DNA of 43,799 nucleotides from an uncultured Bacteroidales bacterium (GTDB lineage Bacteria > Bacteroidota > Bacteroidia > Bacteroidales > UBA932). The notes under the pieces are model-generated. The model was given only the letters and a program-made list of their open reading frames with translations, made no database searches and was not told the origin of the DNA. The position numbers and the translations under genes are program-made. This document shows, one piece after another, positions 19,632 through 27,420 of the stretch. The stretch covers positions 1 to 43,799 of the forward strand of contig CAMVJR010000007.1 of NCBI GenBank assembly GCA_947167855.1, in the 5' to 3' direction. Position 1 is the first letter of the stretch; every line of letters starts with the position of its first letter.

Positions 19632-21815
19632 ATGTATACTAAAATTTTAAACCGAATCTTCTGCCTCCTGGCGCTGAGTGTCCTGTTTCTGGGTCAAGTG
19701 GCCCGGGCCCAGGCCCCGTCCGGTGAGGGATGGCAGTGCGTCACCGTCAATGACGGCATAACTTACTATTCATTTACCGGTGTAGAACCGGTCTCCGGAT
19801 CCCCCCAGCGGATTTTTGTGACCGACTGGGATATGTCTAATAAAGACTATGCATTGCGTTTCGTCTGGTCCGGAGAAAAGTGCACCACCGCTGACATCTT
19901 TCGCAGGGAGAATGCCGTGGTGGCCCTCAATGCCGCCTATGAGCCGGAATCGGTGGTCCTCAAAATGGGTGGGACCTACCATTCCTGCATGCCCAAGGAC
20001 GTGGTGATGAAAACCCCTGTGCCCAACTGGAAGAGCGAAGCGGCCGTGTACACCGACGCCTCAGGGCAGAAGATCCGTATCGGTTTTGACGGAAAGGGAA
20101 AGACCATAGCCGAGCAGCGGGAGTTTTACGCCAACTCCGCCTGGGACAACATCTACACCAGCGCCCCGATGCTCATCGACGACTACAATCCCGTGGGAGC
20201 CTTCTTCATGGACAGCACCCTTACAGCTACCCAGCTGGCCGAGTTCAACTATGAGGATCCCATCCGTCACCAGGGTGTGCGCCATCCCCGCACGGCGGTG
20301 GCGCTCACCGAAAACGACCATTTTATCATGGTGGCTGTGGATGGCCGCCGTCCGGGCATCAGCGAGGGTATGTCGGCCCGTGAGCTGACACGCTTCCTTC
20401 AGAAAAACTTCAATCCCCGCTATGCCCTGAATATGGACGGCGGCGGCTCCACCACCATGTGCGTCCGCGGTCTGGGTGATCCCGAAACCCATGTGGTGAA
20501 CACCCCCTTCAGCAACAAGGCCACCGAAAAGGGCGTGCTGCGCAAGCTGGTGTCGTTCTTCTGCATTGTGGAGACCCCCAAGGCCCCGGTGGAGGATGTG
20601 AGGGAGCAGGTGAAGGCCGACTGGAACAAGTCCTCCGGCCTGGACCGTGTGCTGGACTGGGGCCCCAAGCCGGGCAGCCCCGCCCCCAAGGGCTATGAGG
20701 CTACTTACATCAGCCACTACGGCCGTCACGGTTCCCGCTTTGCCTATACGGCCAAGGCCTACACCGTGTTGCTGGAGATGCTCCGCGAAGGGGCCCAGCA
20801 AGACAACCTGACCCCTTATGGCCGCTATATGCTGGACCAGCTGGAGCCCTTCTGGAAAGAGGTGGAGTACCGCGTGGGAGACCTGACCGAACTGGGCTGG
20901 GAACAGCACCAGCAGATTGCCAAGACCATGGTGCAGAGCTTCCCCAAGGCCTTTGGGAAGGGGAGCCGCGTGGACGCCTGTTCATCGGCCTCCGTGCGGG
21001 CCATCATGTCCATGACCTCCTGCGTCTCCAGCATCTCCCGCGAGGCGCCCGTAGCCAATGTCTACGCCCACCAGGGCAAGCTGGACATCCAGGCCACCCG
21101 TCCCAACGAGGCCAAGAACCCGTTCGTATACCAGGGCCCCGTTACGGTGTTCCCTTATGACGAGAGTTCGGAGGCCTTCTTCCTTCGCCACTTCCCGCAG
21201 TATCCCGAGGTCCTGGCCCGCCTGTTCAAAGACACGGATACCGGTCTGGGAGGCCGCAACGCCCACGACGTATTCTTTAACCTATACATGTTTGTGGCCG
21301 GCATGAACAGCCTGCCGCAGGAGCTCCGTCTGGACGTGAAGGATTTCTTCACCCCCGAAGAATACGCCATCCTCTGGGAGACGGACAACTACGAGCGTTT
21401 CCGCGAGTACCTTCCTTATCGAACCCCTTGCTCGTCCATCGTGGACGACATGGTGGCCAAGGCCGATGCCCGCCTCGCTTCCGGCGAGCGCGGAGCCGAC
21501 CTCCGTTTTGGCCACGACCACATCATGATGGCCCTCATGATGATCATGGACATAGACGACTTTAACAAGTACCCGTCCAACGCCGACGACCTGGTAAAAG
21601 TGTTCCAGAGCTATCGCTCGGCCATGGCCACCAACCTGCAGCTGGTCTTCTACACGCCCGCCAAGGGCCGTGCCGGCGAGCCGCTGGTGAAAGTGCTCCA
21701 CAATGGGGAAGAGGTGCGTCTGGGCTCCCTTCGGCCCTATGACGGAGCCTATTATAAATGGGCCGATGTGAGAGAATATCTGCAAAATCGTGTATCTTTG
21801 TTCGTTGACCGCTAA
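19632..21815 (+). CDS. Fusion of DUF2233 phosphodiester glycosidase and histidine acid phosphatase
   Basis: A 727-residue exported protein. The signal peptide ends in ARAQA, with no lipobox, so it is probably periplasmic. Residues about 30-315 are a complete DUF2233 domain: VPNWKSEAAVY, YTSAPMLIDDYN, HPRTAVALTENDHFIMVAVDGR, DGGGSTTM at 269-276 and THVVNTP. After a linker (VEDVREQVKADW), residues about 345-720 are a clade-2 histidine phosphatase, with SHYGRHGSRF (Arg365, His366, Gly367, Arg369) and the proton-donor region FGHDH (His628, Asp629). The order matches a two-step reaction: removing a sugar from a phosphodiester, then cleaving the exposed phosphomonoester. I preferred the ATG at 19632 over a TTG at 19620. 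The HD form argues against typical MINPP enzymes, which use HAE. Both active sites look intact. Confidence 0.9.
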   Translation: MYTKILNRIFCLLALSVLFLGQVARAQAPSGEGWQCVTVNDGITYYSFTGVEPVSGSPQRIFVTDWDMSNKDYALRFVWSGEKCTTADIFRRENAVVALNAAYEPESVVLKMGGTYHSCMPKDVVMKTPVPNWKSEAAVYTDASGQKIRIGFDGKGKTIAEQREFYANSAWDNIYTSAPMLIDDYNPVGAFFMDSTLTATQLAEFNYEDPIRHQGVRHPRTAVALTENDHFIMVAVDGRRPGISEGMSARELTRFLQKNFNPRYALNMDGGGSTTMCVRGLGDPETHVVNTPFSNKATEKGVLRKLVSFFCIVETPKAPVEDVREQVKADWNKSSGLDRVLDWGPKPGSPAPKGYEATYISHYGRHGSRFAYTAKAYTVLLEMLREGAQQDNLTPYGRYMLDQLEPFWKEVEYRVGDLTELGWEQHQQIAKTMVQSFPKAFGKGSRVDACSSASVRAIMSMTSCVSSISREAPVANVYAHQGKLDIQATRPNEAKNPFVYQGPVTVFPYDESSEAFFLRHFPQYPEVLARLFKDTDTGLGGRNAHDVFFNLYMFVAGMNSLPQELRLDVKDFFTPEEYAILWETDNYERFREYLPYRTPCSSIVDDMVAKADARLASGERGADLRFGHDHIMMALMMIMDIDDFNKYPSNADDLVKVFQSYRSAMATNLQLVFYTPAKGRAGEPLVKVLHNGEEVRLGSLRPYDGAYYKWADVREYLQNRVSLFVDR
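21793..21800 (+). promoter_or_regulatory. Possible internal -7 promoter element before the phosphoesterase-fold gene
   Basis: TATCTTTG matches TAnnTTTG and lies 17 bases before the ATG at 21818, inside the 3' end of the upstream gene. No convincing -33 element is present, so this is a weak candidate. Confidence 0.25.
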
Positions 21816-21817
21816 GA

Positions 21818-22579
21818 ATGAAAAGACTGATCCCTATCCTGCTGCTGATGCTGGGCCTGCTTTCCTGCGAGCCCAGCCGGCATACGATGACCCTGATGAC
21901 GTATAATGTGGGGGCCTTCTCCAAGTACATGGACAACAGTACGGAAGGCGTGGCCCAGCTGATCCTGGACAACGGCGCCGCTTTTGTGGCCCTGAACGAG
22001 CTGGACAGCTGCAACCGCCGGCACGGCACCTATCAGCTGGCCGACCTGGCCGCCCGGCTGGGGGACTGGTCCTACCAGTTCGCATCGGCCTTTCCCTATG
22101 CCGGAGGCGGTTACGGGAACGGCGTGGTGACCTCCAAGCGCGTGGAGAAGGGATACGGCATCCTGCTGCCCAAGGACGACGGCTCCGAGCAGCGCAGCGT
22201 AGCCGTGGTGGAAACCCCGGACTGCGTCTTTGCCTCCGTCCACCTGGACCACAAGGGCTATAGGGCCGCCCTGGAGCAGATGATGGTGGTCAACGAATGG
22301 TTCACCACAAAGTACGCAGGCTATTCCAAGCCGGTTTTCCTCTGTGGAGACTTCAACGTGACGCCGGACAGCGACGTGATTGAACTGGCCGAAAGATGCT
22401 GGATCCAGCTCTCCGGCGTAGACTACACCCATTCTACCACCCGGCCGCGGCATTGCATCGACTATGTCTTTGCCCTCAAGGTGGCCGCTCCGGTGCAGGT
22501 GTTGGAAAGCGTTGTCCTCACGGAAGGAACGGCCGACCTGTCTGACCATTTTCCTGTGAAGGTAACCGTGGAGTATTAA
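21818..22579 (+). CDS. Endonuclease/exonuclease/phosphatase-fold lipoprotein
   Basis: A 253-residue lipoprotein (lipobox LLSC) of the EEP superfamily, which includes nucleases, inositol phosphatases and sphingomyelinase-like phosphodiesterases. Visible motifs are [12 protein letters not shown] (first metal-binding region), ALNELDSC (Glu ligand), [11 protein letters not shown] (Asp178, Asn180) and SDHFPV (Asp243, His244). The fold and catalytic pair are intact. Export as a lipoprotein and position at the end of the phosphodiester-glycan operon suggest it cleaves a phosphodiester or phosphomonoester outside the cytoplasm, but a nuclease role cannot be excluded. It starts 2 bases after the preceding stop, so it is translationally coupled. 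Confidence 0.88.
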   Translation: MKRLIPILLLMLGLLSCEPSRHTMTLMTYNVGAFSKYMDNSTEGVAQLILDNGAAFVALNELDSCNRRHGTYQLADLAARLGDWSYQFASAFPYAGGGYGNGVVTSKRVEKGYGILLPKDDGSEQRSVAVVETPDCVFASVHLDHKGYRAALEQMMVVNEWFTTKYAGYSKPVFLCGDFNVTPDSDVIELAERCWIQLSGVDYTHSTTRPRHCIDYVFALKVAAPVQVLESVVLTEGTADLSDHFPVKVTVEY

Positions 22580-22590
22580 GGGAAAATGTG

Positions 22591-22598
22591 TATCTTTG
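22591..22598 (+). promoter_or_regulatory. -7 promoter element for cysS
   Basis: TATCTTTG matches TAnnTTTG and lies 22 bases before the cysS ATG, in the 41-base gap after the large operon. The -33 position (about 22567-22570, CGTG) is a poor match. It suggests that cysS starts a new transcript. Confidence 0.5.
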
Positions 22599-22620
22599 CA
22601 CGATAGTAAAGATACATAGC

Positions 22621-24096
22621 ATGAGACCTTTATACCTCACAAATACCCTTTCCCGCAACAAGGAACTTTTCAAGCCCATCCACGAGGGCCACGTGGGCAT
22701 GTACGTGTGCGGCCCCACCGTGTATGGTGATGCCCATCTGGGTCACGCCCGTCCCGGCGTGACCTATGACGTTTTGTTCCGTCTGCTCAAATACCTGGGC
22801 TACAAGGTGCGTTACGTTCGCAACATCACGGACGTGGGACACCTGGAGCACGACGCCGACGAAGGAGAGGACAAGATTGCCAAGAAAGCCCGTCTGGAGC
22901 AGCTGGAGCCCATGGAGGTGGTCCAGTACTACACGGAGCGCTACCACGAGGCCATGCGCCTTCTCAACGTGCAGTCGCCCTCCATCGAGCCCCGCGCATC
23001 GGCCCATATCATCGAGCAGATCGAGGCGGTGAAGAAGATTCTGGCGGCCGGTTATGCCTACGAGAGCAACGGCTCCATCTATTTCGACGTCCAGAAGTAC
23101 AACCAGGATCACCATTACGGAGTCCTGTCGGGCCGAAATTTGGACGACACCCTGGAAGGCACCCGCAGCCTGGACGGCCAGAGCGACAAGCGCGCCCCCT
23201 TCGATTTCGCCCTCTGGAAGAAGGCCGAGCCGGAGCACATCATGCGCTGGCCCAGCCCCTGGGGAGACGGTTTCCCCGGCTGGCACCTGGAGTGCTCGGT
23301 GATGGGAGAAAAGTACCTGGGAGAGGAGTTTGACATCCACGGCGGCGGCATGGACCTGATGTTTCCGCACCACGAGTGCGAAATTGCCCAGAACGTGGCC
23401 TCCCGCGGTACGCAGGGCGTGCACTACTGGGTGCACAACAACATGATCACCATCAACGGACAGAAGATGGGAAAGAGCCTGGGCAACTTTATCACGCTGC
23501 CCCAGCTCTTCGCTGGAGACCATCCCAAGCTGGAGAAGGCCTACAGCCCCATGACCATCCGTTTCTTCATTCTGCAGGCCCACTACCGCAGCACGCTGGA
23601 CTTCTCCAACGAGGCCCTGCAGGCCGCAGAAAAAGGTCTGGGCCGATTGATGCAGGCCTGGAGAGAGATTGCCGGTCAAGCCGGCAATGACGTCATACCC
23701 GACTCCGATCGGGTATCTCCGGAAGTACGAGCCACCATGGACGCCGTGCTGGAAGCCCTGTGCGACGACCTCAATACCCCCATTGCCATCGCCCATCTGT
23801 TTGACGCCGTCAAACTCATCAACGGCGGCAAGCTGAGCGCCGACGACAAGGCCGCCCTGGCAAAGTTCTTCGAAGAAGTGGTGGGTGGTGTCCTGGGTCT
23901 CAAGGACGAGGAAGCCGGCGCCTCCAACAAGGCCCTGCAGGCCCTGGAAGGCGTGATGCAGCTGGTTCTGGAAAGCCGCAAGAAGGCCCGCGAAGAAAAG
24001 AACTGGGCCGAGAGCGACCGCATCCGCGACCTCCTGGCCTCCTATGGCATCACCGTCAAAGACACCAAGGAAGGCGCTACCTGGACATTGGAATAG
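22621..24096 (+). CDS. cysS: Cysteinyl-tRNA synthetase
   Basis: A 491-residue class I aminoacyl-tRNA synthetase that charges tRNA-Cys. [18 protein letters not shown] contains the zinc-ligand Cys30 and the HIGH-type motif HLGH at 39-42. Further zinc-site segments are GWHLECSVM and [10 protein letters not shown]. The KMSKS-type motif is KMGKS at 282-286, followed by LGNFIT. The C-terminal DALR-type anticodon-binding helical region is present. Length is normal. I chose the ATG at 22621, which gives the standard short N-terminus and lies after the -7 element. It is followed one base later by the exonuclease III gene. Confidence 0.97.
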   Translation: MRPLYLTNTLSRNKELFKPIHEGHVGMYVCGPTVYGDAHLGHARPGVTYDVLFRLLKYLGYKVRYVRNITDVGHLEHDADEGEDKIAKKARLEQLEPMEVVQYYTERYHEAMRLLNVQSPSIEPRASAHIIEQIEAVKKILAAGYAYESNGSIYFDVQKYNQDHHYGVLSGRNLDDTLEGTRSLDGQSDKRAPFDFALWKKAEPEHIMRWPSPWGDGFPGWHLECSVMGEKYLGEEFDIHGGGMDLMFPHHECEIAQNVASRGTQGVHYWVHNNMITINGQKMGKSLGNFITLPQLFAGDHPKLEKAYSPMTIRFFILQAHYRSTLDFSNEALQAAEKGLGRLMQAWREIAGQAGNDVIPDSDRVSPEVRATMDAVLEALCDDLNTPIAIAHLFDAVKLINGGKLSADDKAALAKFFEEVVGGVLGLKDEEAGASNKALQALEGVMQLVLESRKKAREEKNWAESDRIRDLLASYGITVKDTKEGATWTLE

Positions 24097-24097
24097 T

Positions 24098-24844
24098 ATG
24101 AAATTTATTTCCTGGAATGTGAACGGCCTCCGGGCTGTGGCTGGCAAAGGCTTCGCGGATATTTTCACGGAGCTGGATGCGGATTTTGTGTGCCTGCAGG
24201 AAACCAAGCTGCAGGCCGGACAGCTGGACCTGGAGTTCCTGGGATATGAGTCCTACTGGAACTACGCAGAGAAGAAAGGCTACTCCGGTACGGCCATTTA
24301 TACCAAGTATACCCCGCTGAGCGTGAAGTACGGCATGGGCATTCCGGAGCACGACCAGGAGGGGAGGGTGATTACCCTGGAGTACGAGAAGTTCTTCCTG
24401 GTATGTGTCTATGTTCCCAATTCCCAGGACGGGCTCCGGCGGCTGGATTACAGGATGCAGTGGGAGGATGCCTTCCGGGCTTATTTATCGGCACTTCCGG
24501 GGCCGGTGATCATGTGCGGAGACCTCAATGTGGCGCATGAGGAGATAGACCTCAAGAACCCTTCCACCAACCATTTCAACGCCGGTTTCTCGGACGAGGA
24601 ACGCGGAAAATTCAGTGAACTGCTGGCGGCCGGATTTGTGGACAGCTGGCGGTATCAGCACCCCACGGAGGCTAAGTATTCCTGGTGGAGCTACCGCATG
24701 AACGCCCGTGAGCGGAACGTGGGGTGGCGCATAGACTACTTTGTGGTATCGGAATCCCTGAAAGACGCAATAGTCTCTACCGACATCCATAACGAAATTT
24801 TCGGGTCAGATCACTGCCCCGTAGAACTCATAGCGAACTTATGA
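24098..24844 (+). CDS. xth: Exodeoxyribonuclease III / AP endonuclease
   Basis: A 248-residue DNA-repair nuclease of the exonuclease III (ExoA/Xth) family. It begins with MKFISWNVNGLRAV; other motifs are CLQETKLQ (metal-binding Glu), the Tyr of VYVPNSQDG, GDLNVAHEEIDL, the YSWWSYR and GWRIDYF blocks, and SDHCPVELIANL with the catalytic Asp-His. It acts at abasic sites in base-excision repair. It starts one base after cysS and overlaps the threonine aldolase gene by 4 bases. It is typical in length, and no signal peptide is present, unlike the EEP lipoprotein at 21818. Confidence 0.95.
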   Translation: MKFISWNVNGLRAVAGKGFADIFTELDADFVCLQETKLQAGQLDLEFLGYESYWNYAEKKGYSGTAIYTKYTPLSVKYGMGIPEHDQEGRVITLEYEKFFLVCVYVPNSQDGLRRLDYRMQWEDAFRAYLSALPGPVIMCGDLNVAHEEIDLKNPSTNHFNAGFSDEERGKFSELLAAGFVDSWRYQHPTEAKYSWWSYRMNARERNVGWRIDYFVVSESLKDAIVSTDIHNEIFGSDHCPVELIANL

Positions 24845-25869
24845 TCTCTTTTACCTGCGACTACAACGAAGGTGCCCATCCGGCTATTCTGGAGCGCCTT
24901 CTGGCTACCAATTTCATCCAGCAGCCCGGTTATGGGGCCGATTGTTTCACGGCTTCGGCCAAAGCCCGCATCCGGGAGGCGGTGGGCTGCCCCCAGGCAG
25001 AGGTGTTCCTCCTCACCGGCGGCACCCAGACCAATTCCACCGTCATTGCCACCCTGCTCCGGGACTACCAGGGCGTGGTGGCGGCCCAGACCGGCCACAT
25101 TGCTGTGCACGAGGCCGGTGCAGTGGAATACACCGGTCACAAGGTCCTGACGCTGCCCCAGCGGGAAGGCAAATTATCGGCCCGGAATCTCAAGAGCTAT
25201 CTGGAGGCCTATTACGCCGACGGTTCCTACGACCACATGGTCTTCCCCGGCATGGTGTACATCTCCTTCCCCACGGAGTACGGTACGCTCTATTCCAAGT
25301 CGGAACTTTCCGCCATCTACGCCGTTTGCAAAGAGTATCATCTGCCGCTGTATGTGGACGGAGCCCGTCTGGGCTACGGCCTCATGAGCCCGGCCTGCGA
25401 CGTTACCATCCAGGAGCTGGCGCAGCTCTGCGACGTATTCACCATTGGCGGAACCAAGGTGGGCGCCCTGTGTGGCGAGGCCGTGGTTTTCCCTTCCGGA
25501 AATGCTCCGGAGCACTTCTTTACCATGGTCAAGCAGCACGGTGCACTGGTGGCCAAAGGCCGCCTGCTGGGCGTCCAGTTTGACACGCTTTTCACGGACG
25601 GACTGTACTTCAAGATTGCCCAGGGCGCCATTGACCTGGCCATGAAGTTAAAGAAACTGTTTTTGGACAAGGGCTACGAGCTCTTCCTGGATTCTCCCAC
25701 CAACCAGCAGTTCATCCTCCTGACCCCTTCCGCAGCTGAGGCCCTGGAGGGAAAGGTGGCTTACGAAGTGTGGGAAACCCTCTCTGACGGCCGCAAGGTG
25801 GTGCGCTTTGCCACCAGCTGGGCCACTACTCCCGAACAAATCGACGAATTAGCGGCCCTGTTGCCGTAA
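24841..25869 (+). CDS. Threonine aldolase / beta-eliminating lyase family enzyme
   Basis: A 342-residue PLP-dependent fold-type I enzyme similar to low-specificity L-threonine aldolase, which cleaves threonine or allo-threonine to glycine and acetaldehyde. The N-terminal SFTCDYNEGAHPAIL, the FLLTGGTQTN cofactor-phosphate region, LYVDGARLGYGL (Asp that contacts the PLP ring nitrogen) and FTIGGTKVGAL with the PLP Lys206 are all present. It overlaps the exonuclease gene as ATGA, so translation is coupled. It is convergent with the gene ending at 25875, with only 5 bases between, so terminators must lie inside coding sequence or be absent. Exact substrate preference (Thr, allo-Thr or another beta-hydroxy amino acid) is not resolved. 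Confidence 0.9.
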   Translation: MISFTCDYNEGAHPAILERLLATNFIQQPGYGADCFTASAKARIREAVGCPQAEVFLLTGGTQTNSTVIATLLRDYQGVVAAQTGHIAVHEAGAVEYTGHKVLTLPQREGKLSARNLKSYLEAYYADGSYDHMVFPGMVYISFPTEYGTLYSKSELSAIYAVCKEYHLPLYVDGARLGYGLMSPACDVTIQELAQLCDVFTIGGTKVGALCGEAVVFPSGNAPEHFFTMVKQHGALVAKGRLLGVQFDTLFTDGLYFKIAQGAIDLAMKLKKLFLDKGYELFLDSPTNQQFILLTPSAAEALEGKVAYEVWETLSDGRKVVRFATSWATTPEQIDELAALLP

Positions 25870-25874
25870 GAGGT

Positions 25875-26348
25875 TTATTTTGCCAGATCGATGGCGCCCA
25901 CGACTCCCAGGGAAGCGACCAGCAGGATGGCGCCGGCCAGGAGCACGCCTCCCAGAACGGCCAGCGTACTTTTCTTGAAGTCCATATCCAGGATGCTGGC
26001 GGCCAGCATGCCGGTCCAGGCGCCGGTGCCGGGCAGTGGAATGCCCACAAACAGGAAGAGGGCCCAGTAGAGTCCCCGGCCGGCTTTGGCTTCCAACTTT
26101 CGGCCCCCTTTTTCTCCTTTCTGGAGGCACCAGGTAAAGAATCCGCCGATATATTTCTTGTCCTTTCCCCATTCCAGCACTTTGCGGGCAAAGAGGTAGA
26201 TGAAGGGGACGGGAATCATGTTGCCGATGACAGCCACAATGATGGAGGGGACCAGGGGAAGGCCCATGCCCACGGCATAGGGAATGGCTCCGCGGATTTC
26301 GATGAGCGGGACCATGGAAATGAGGAATACCCAGAGATACTTTTTCAT
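25875..26348 (-). CDS. Small multi-drug export family membrane protein (COG2426)
   Basis: A 157-residue integral membrane protein with about four hydrophobic segments. The pattern SMVPLIEIRGAIPYAVGMGL, IGNMIPVPFIYLFARK and VGIPLPGTGAWTGMLAA is characteristic of the family named putative small multi-drug export protein. That name reflects an old annotation, and the real transport role is not established. The central loop is basic (KGEKGGRKLEAKAGRG). It overlaps the PfkB kinase gene by 4 bases on the minus strand, so the two form an operon. Confidence 0.85.
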   Translation of the reverse strand: MKKYLWVFLISMVPLIEIRGAIPYAVGMGLPLVPSIIVAVIGNMIPVPFIYLFARKVLEWGKDKKYIGGFFTWCLQKGEKGGRKLEAKAGRGLYWALFLFVGIPLPGTGAWTGMLAASILDMDFKKSTLAVLGGVLLAGAILLVASLGVVGAIDLAK

Positions 26349-27355
26349 CGGTCGGTGTAAGCAGGGGTGTTGGCGGCAATGAGGGCGCGGATTTCTTCTT
26401 TGGCCTCTCTCCAGCGGGGAATGTCGATCTTGGTTCCGATGACTTCCACCACCTTGGCGGCAATGATGGAACCCACCTCTCCGCAGACCTTGAGCGGCAT
26501 GCCCAGGGAATGGGCGTAAAGGAAACCGGCGGCATAGGTGTCTCCGGCGCCGGTGGCGTCGATGGGCGTAGCGGGCCAGGGCTCAATGAAGTGGTACTCG
26601 TTGCCGGACTTGATCATGGAGCCGGCCTTGCCCACCTTGACCACGGCTATCTTGCAGAGGTTGGCCAGTTCTACGATGGCTTCCTGCGGCTCTTTCTTGG
26701 TGAAGGCCTTGGCCTCGGTCTCGTTGGCAAAGACAATGTCCACGTAGTTCTCTACCAGGTTGTGGAAGAAGGTGTTGTTGGACTCCACCACATTGTAGGA
26801 GGCCATGTCTATAGAGATGGTGCAGCCGGCGGCCTTGGCCAGGCGTGCGGCCTTGGAGATGAGTTCCTGGTTCTGGACCAGATAGCCCTCGATGTGGAAG
26901 TAGTCGTAGCCTTCGAAGAAGGACGGATCCAGGTCGTCGGGGCCCATTTCCAGGGTGGCTCCCATGTAATCTGCGAAGGTGCGCTCCGCATTGGCGCCCG
27001 TGATGAAAACCATGCAGCGGCCGCTGGACTTGGTGCCGTAGAGCATCTGGGACTTGACGCCAAACTGCTCCATGGAGCTCTTGAAGAGGTTGCCCAGGTC
27101 GTCGTTTCCGATCTTGCCCACATAGCCGGAAGGCATGCCGAAGATGGCCGTGCAGGTGATGGTATTGGCAGCGCTGCCACCCGGAACGTACTTGACGCCG
27201 TACTGCTTGAGGTCTTCCCAGATGCGGTCTCCGGTTTCCATATCTACGTGCTGCATGCTACCCAGCGGGAGATGGAATTTGCGGAGAAGGGCGTCGTCCG
27301 GGAGAACGGCCAGAATATCGGTCAGGGCGTTGCCGATGCCAAGGATGGATTTCAT
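26345..27355 (-). CDS. PfkB-family carbohydrate/nucleoside kinase
   Basis: A 336-residue ribokinase-fold kinase that begins MKSILGIGNALTDIL. PGGSAANT is the sugar-binding PfkB signature 1. The C-terminal signature DATGAGDTYAAGF carries the catalytic base Asp272. The NALTDI and YVGKIGNDDLGNLF blocks resemble the adenosine kinase-like and fructokinase-like groups common in Bacteroidetes. The phosphate acceptor (adenosine, fructose or another sugar) cannot be decided from sequence. The ATG at 27355 is preferred to a GTG two codons upstream. A -7 element on the minus strand lies 19 bases before it. The gene is divergent from the flippase-like gene and overlaps the downstream membrane-protein gene. 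Confidence 0.9.
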   Translation of the reverse strand: MKSILGIGNALTDILAVLPDDALLRKFHLPLGSMQHVDMETGDRIWEDLKQYGVKYVPGGSAANTITCTAIFGMPSGYVGKIGNDDLGNLFKSSMEQFGVKSQMLYGTKSSGRCMVFITGANAERTFADYMGATLEMGPDDLDPSFFEGYDYFHIEGYLVQNQELISKAARLAKAAGCTISIDMASYNVVESNNTFFHNLVENYVDIVFANETEAKAFTKKEPQEAIVELANLCKIAVVKVGKAGSMIKSGNEYHFIEPWPATPIDATGAGDTYAAGFLYAHSLGMPLKVCGEVGSIIAAKVVEVIGTKIDIPRWREAKEEIRALIAANTPAYTDR

Positions 27356-27374
27356 ATTCACGAGGTTTAGCTCA

Positions 27375-27382
27375 CAAATTTA
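27375..27382 (-). promoter_or_regulatory. -7 promoter element for the PfkB kinase operon
   Basis: On the minus strand the octamer reads TAAATTTG, matching TAnnTTTG, 19 bases upstream of the ATG at 27355. No clear -33 TTTG is seen. It forms a divergent pair with the element at 27406-27413. Confidence 0.45.
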
Positions 27383-27405
27383 GCCATTATTTGACAATTT
27401 TCCAT

Positions 27406-27413
27406 TACCTTTG
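27406..27413 (+). promoter_or_regulatory. -7 promoter element very close to the start of the flippase-like gene
   Basis: TACCTTTG matches TAnnTTTG and ends only 7 bases before the ATG at 27421. If used, the transcript would begin almost at the start codon and be nearly leaderless. The -33 element is weak. Confidence 0.45.
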
Positions 27414-27420
27414 TCTACAG

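Noticed and set aside
19632..21815. The phosphatase half as a MINPP-type phytase
   Set aside because: The proton-donor motif is HD, not the HAE typical of MINPP enzymes, so a general clade-2 histidine phosphatase is the safer call.
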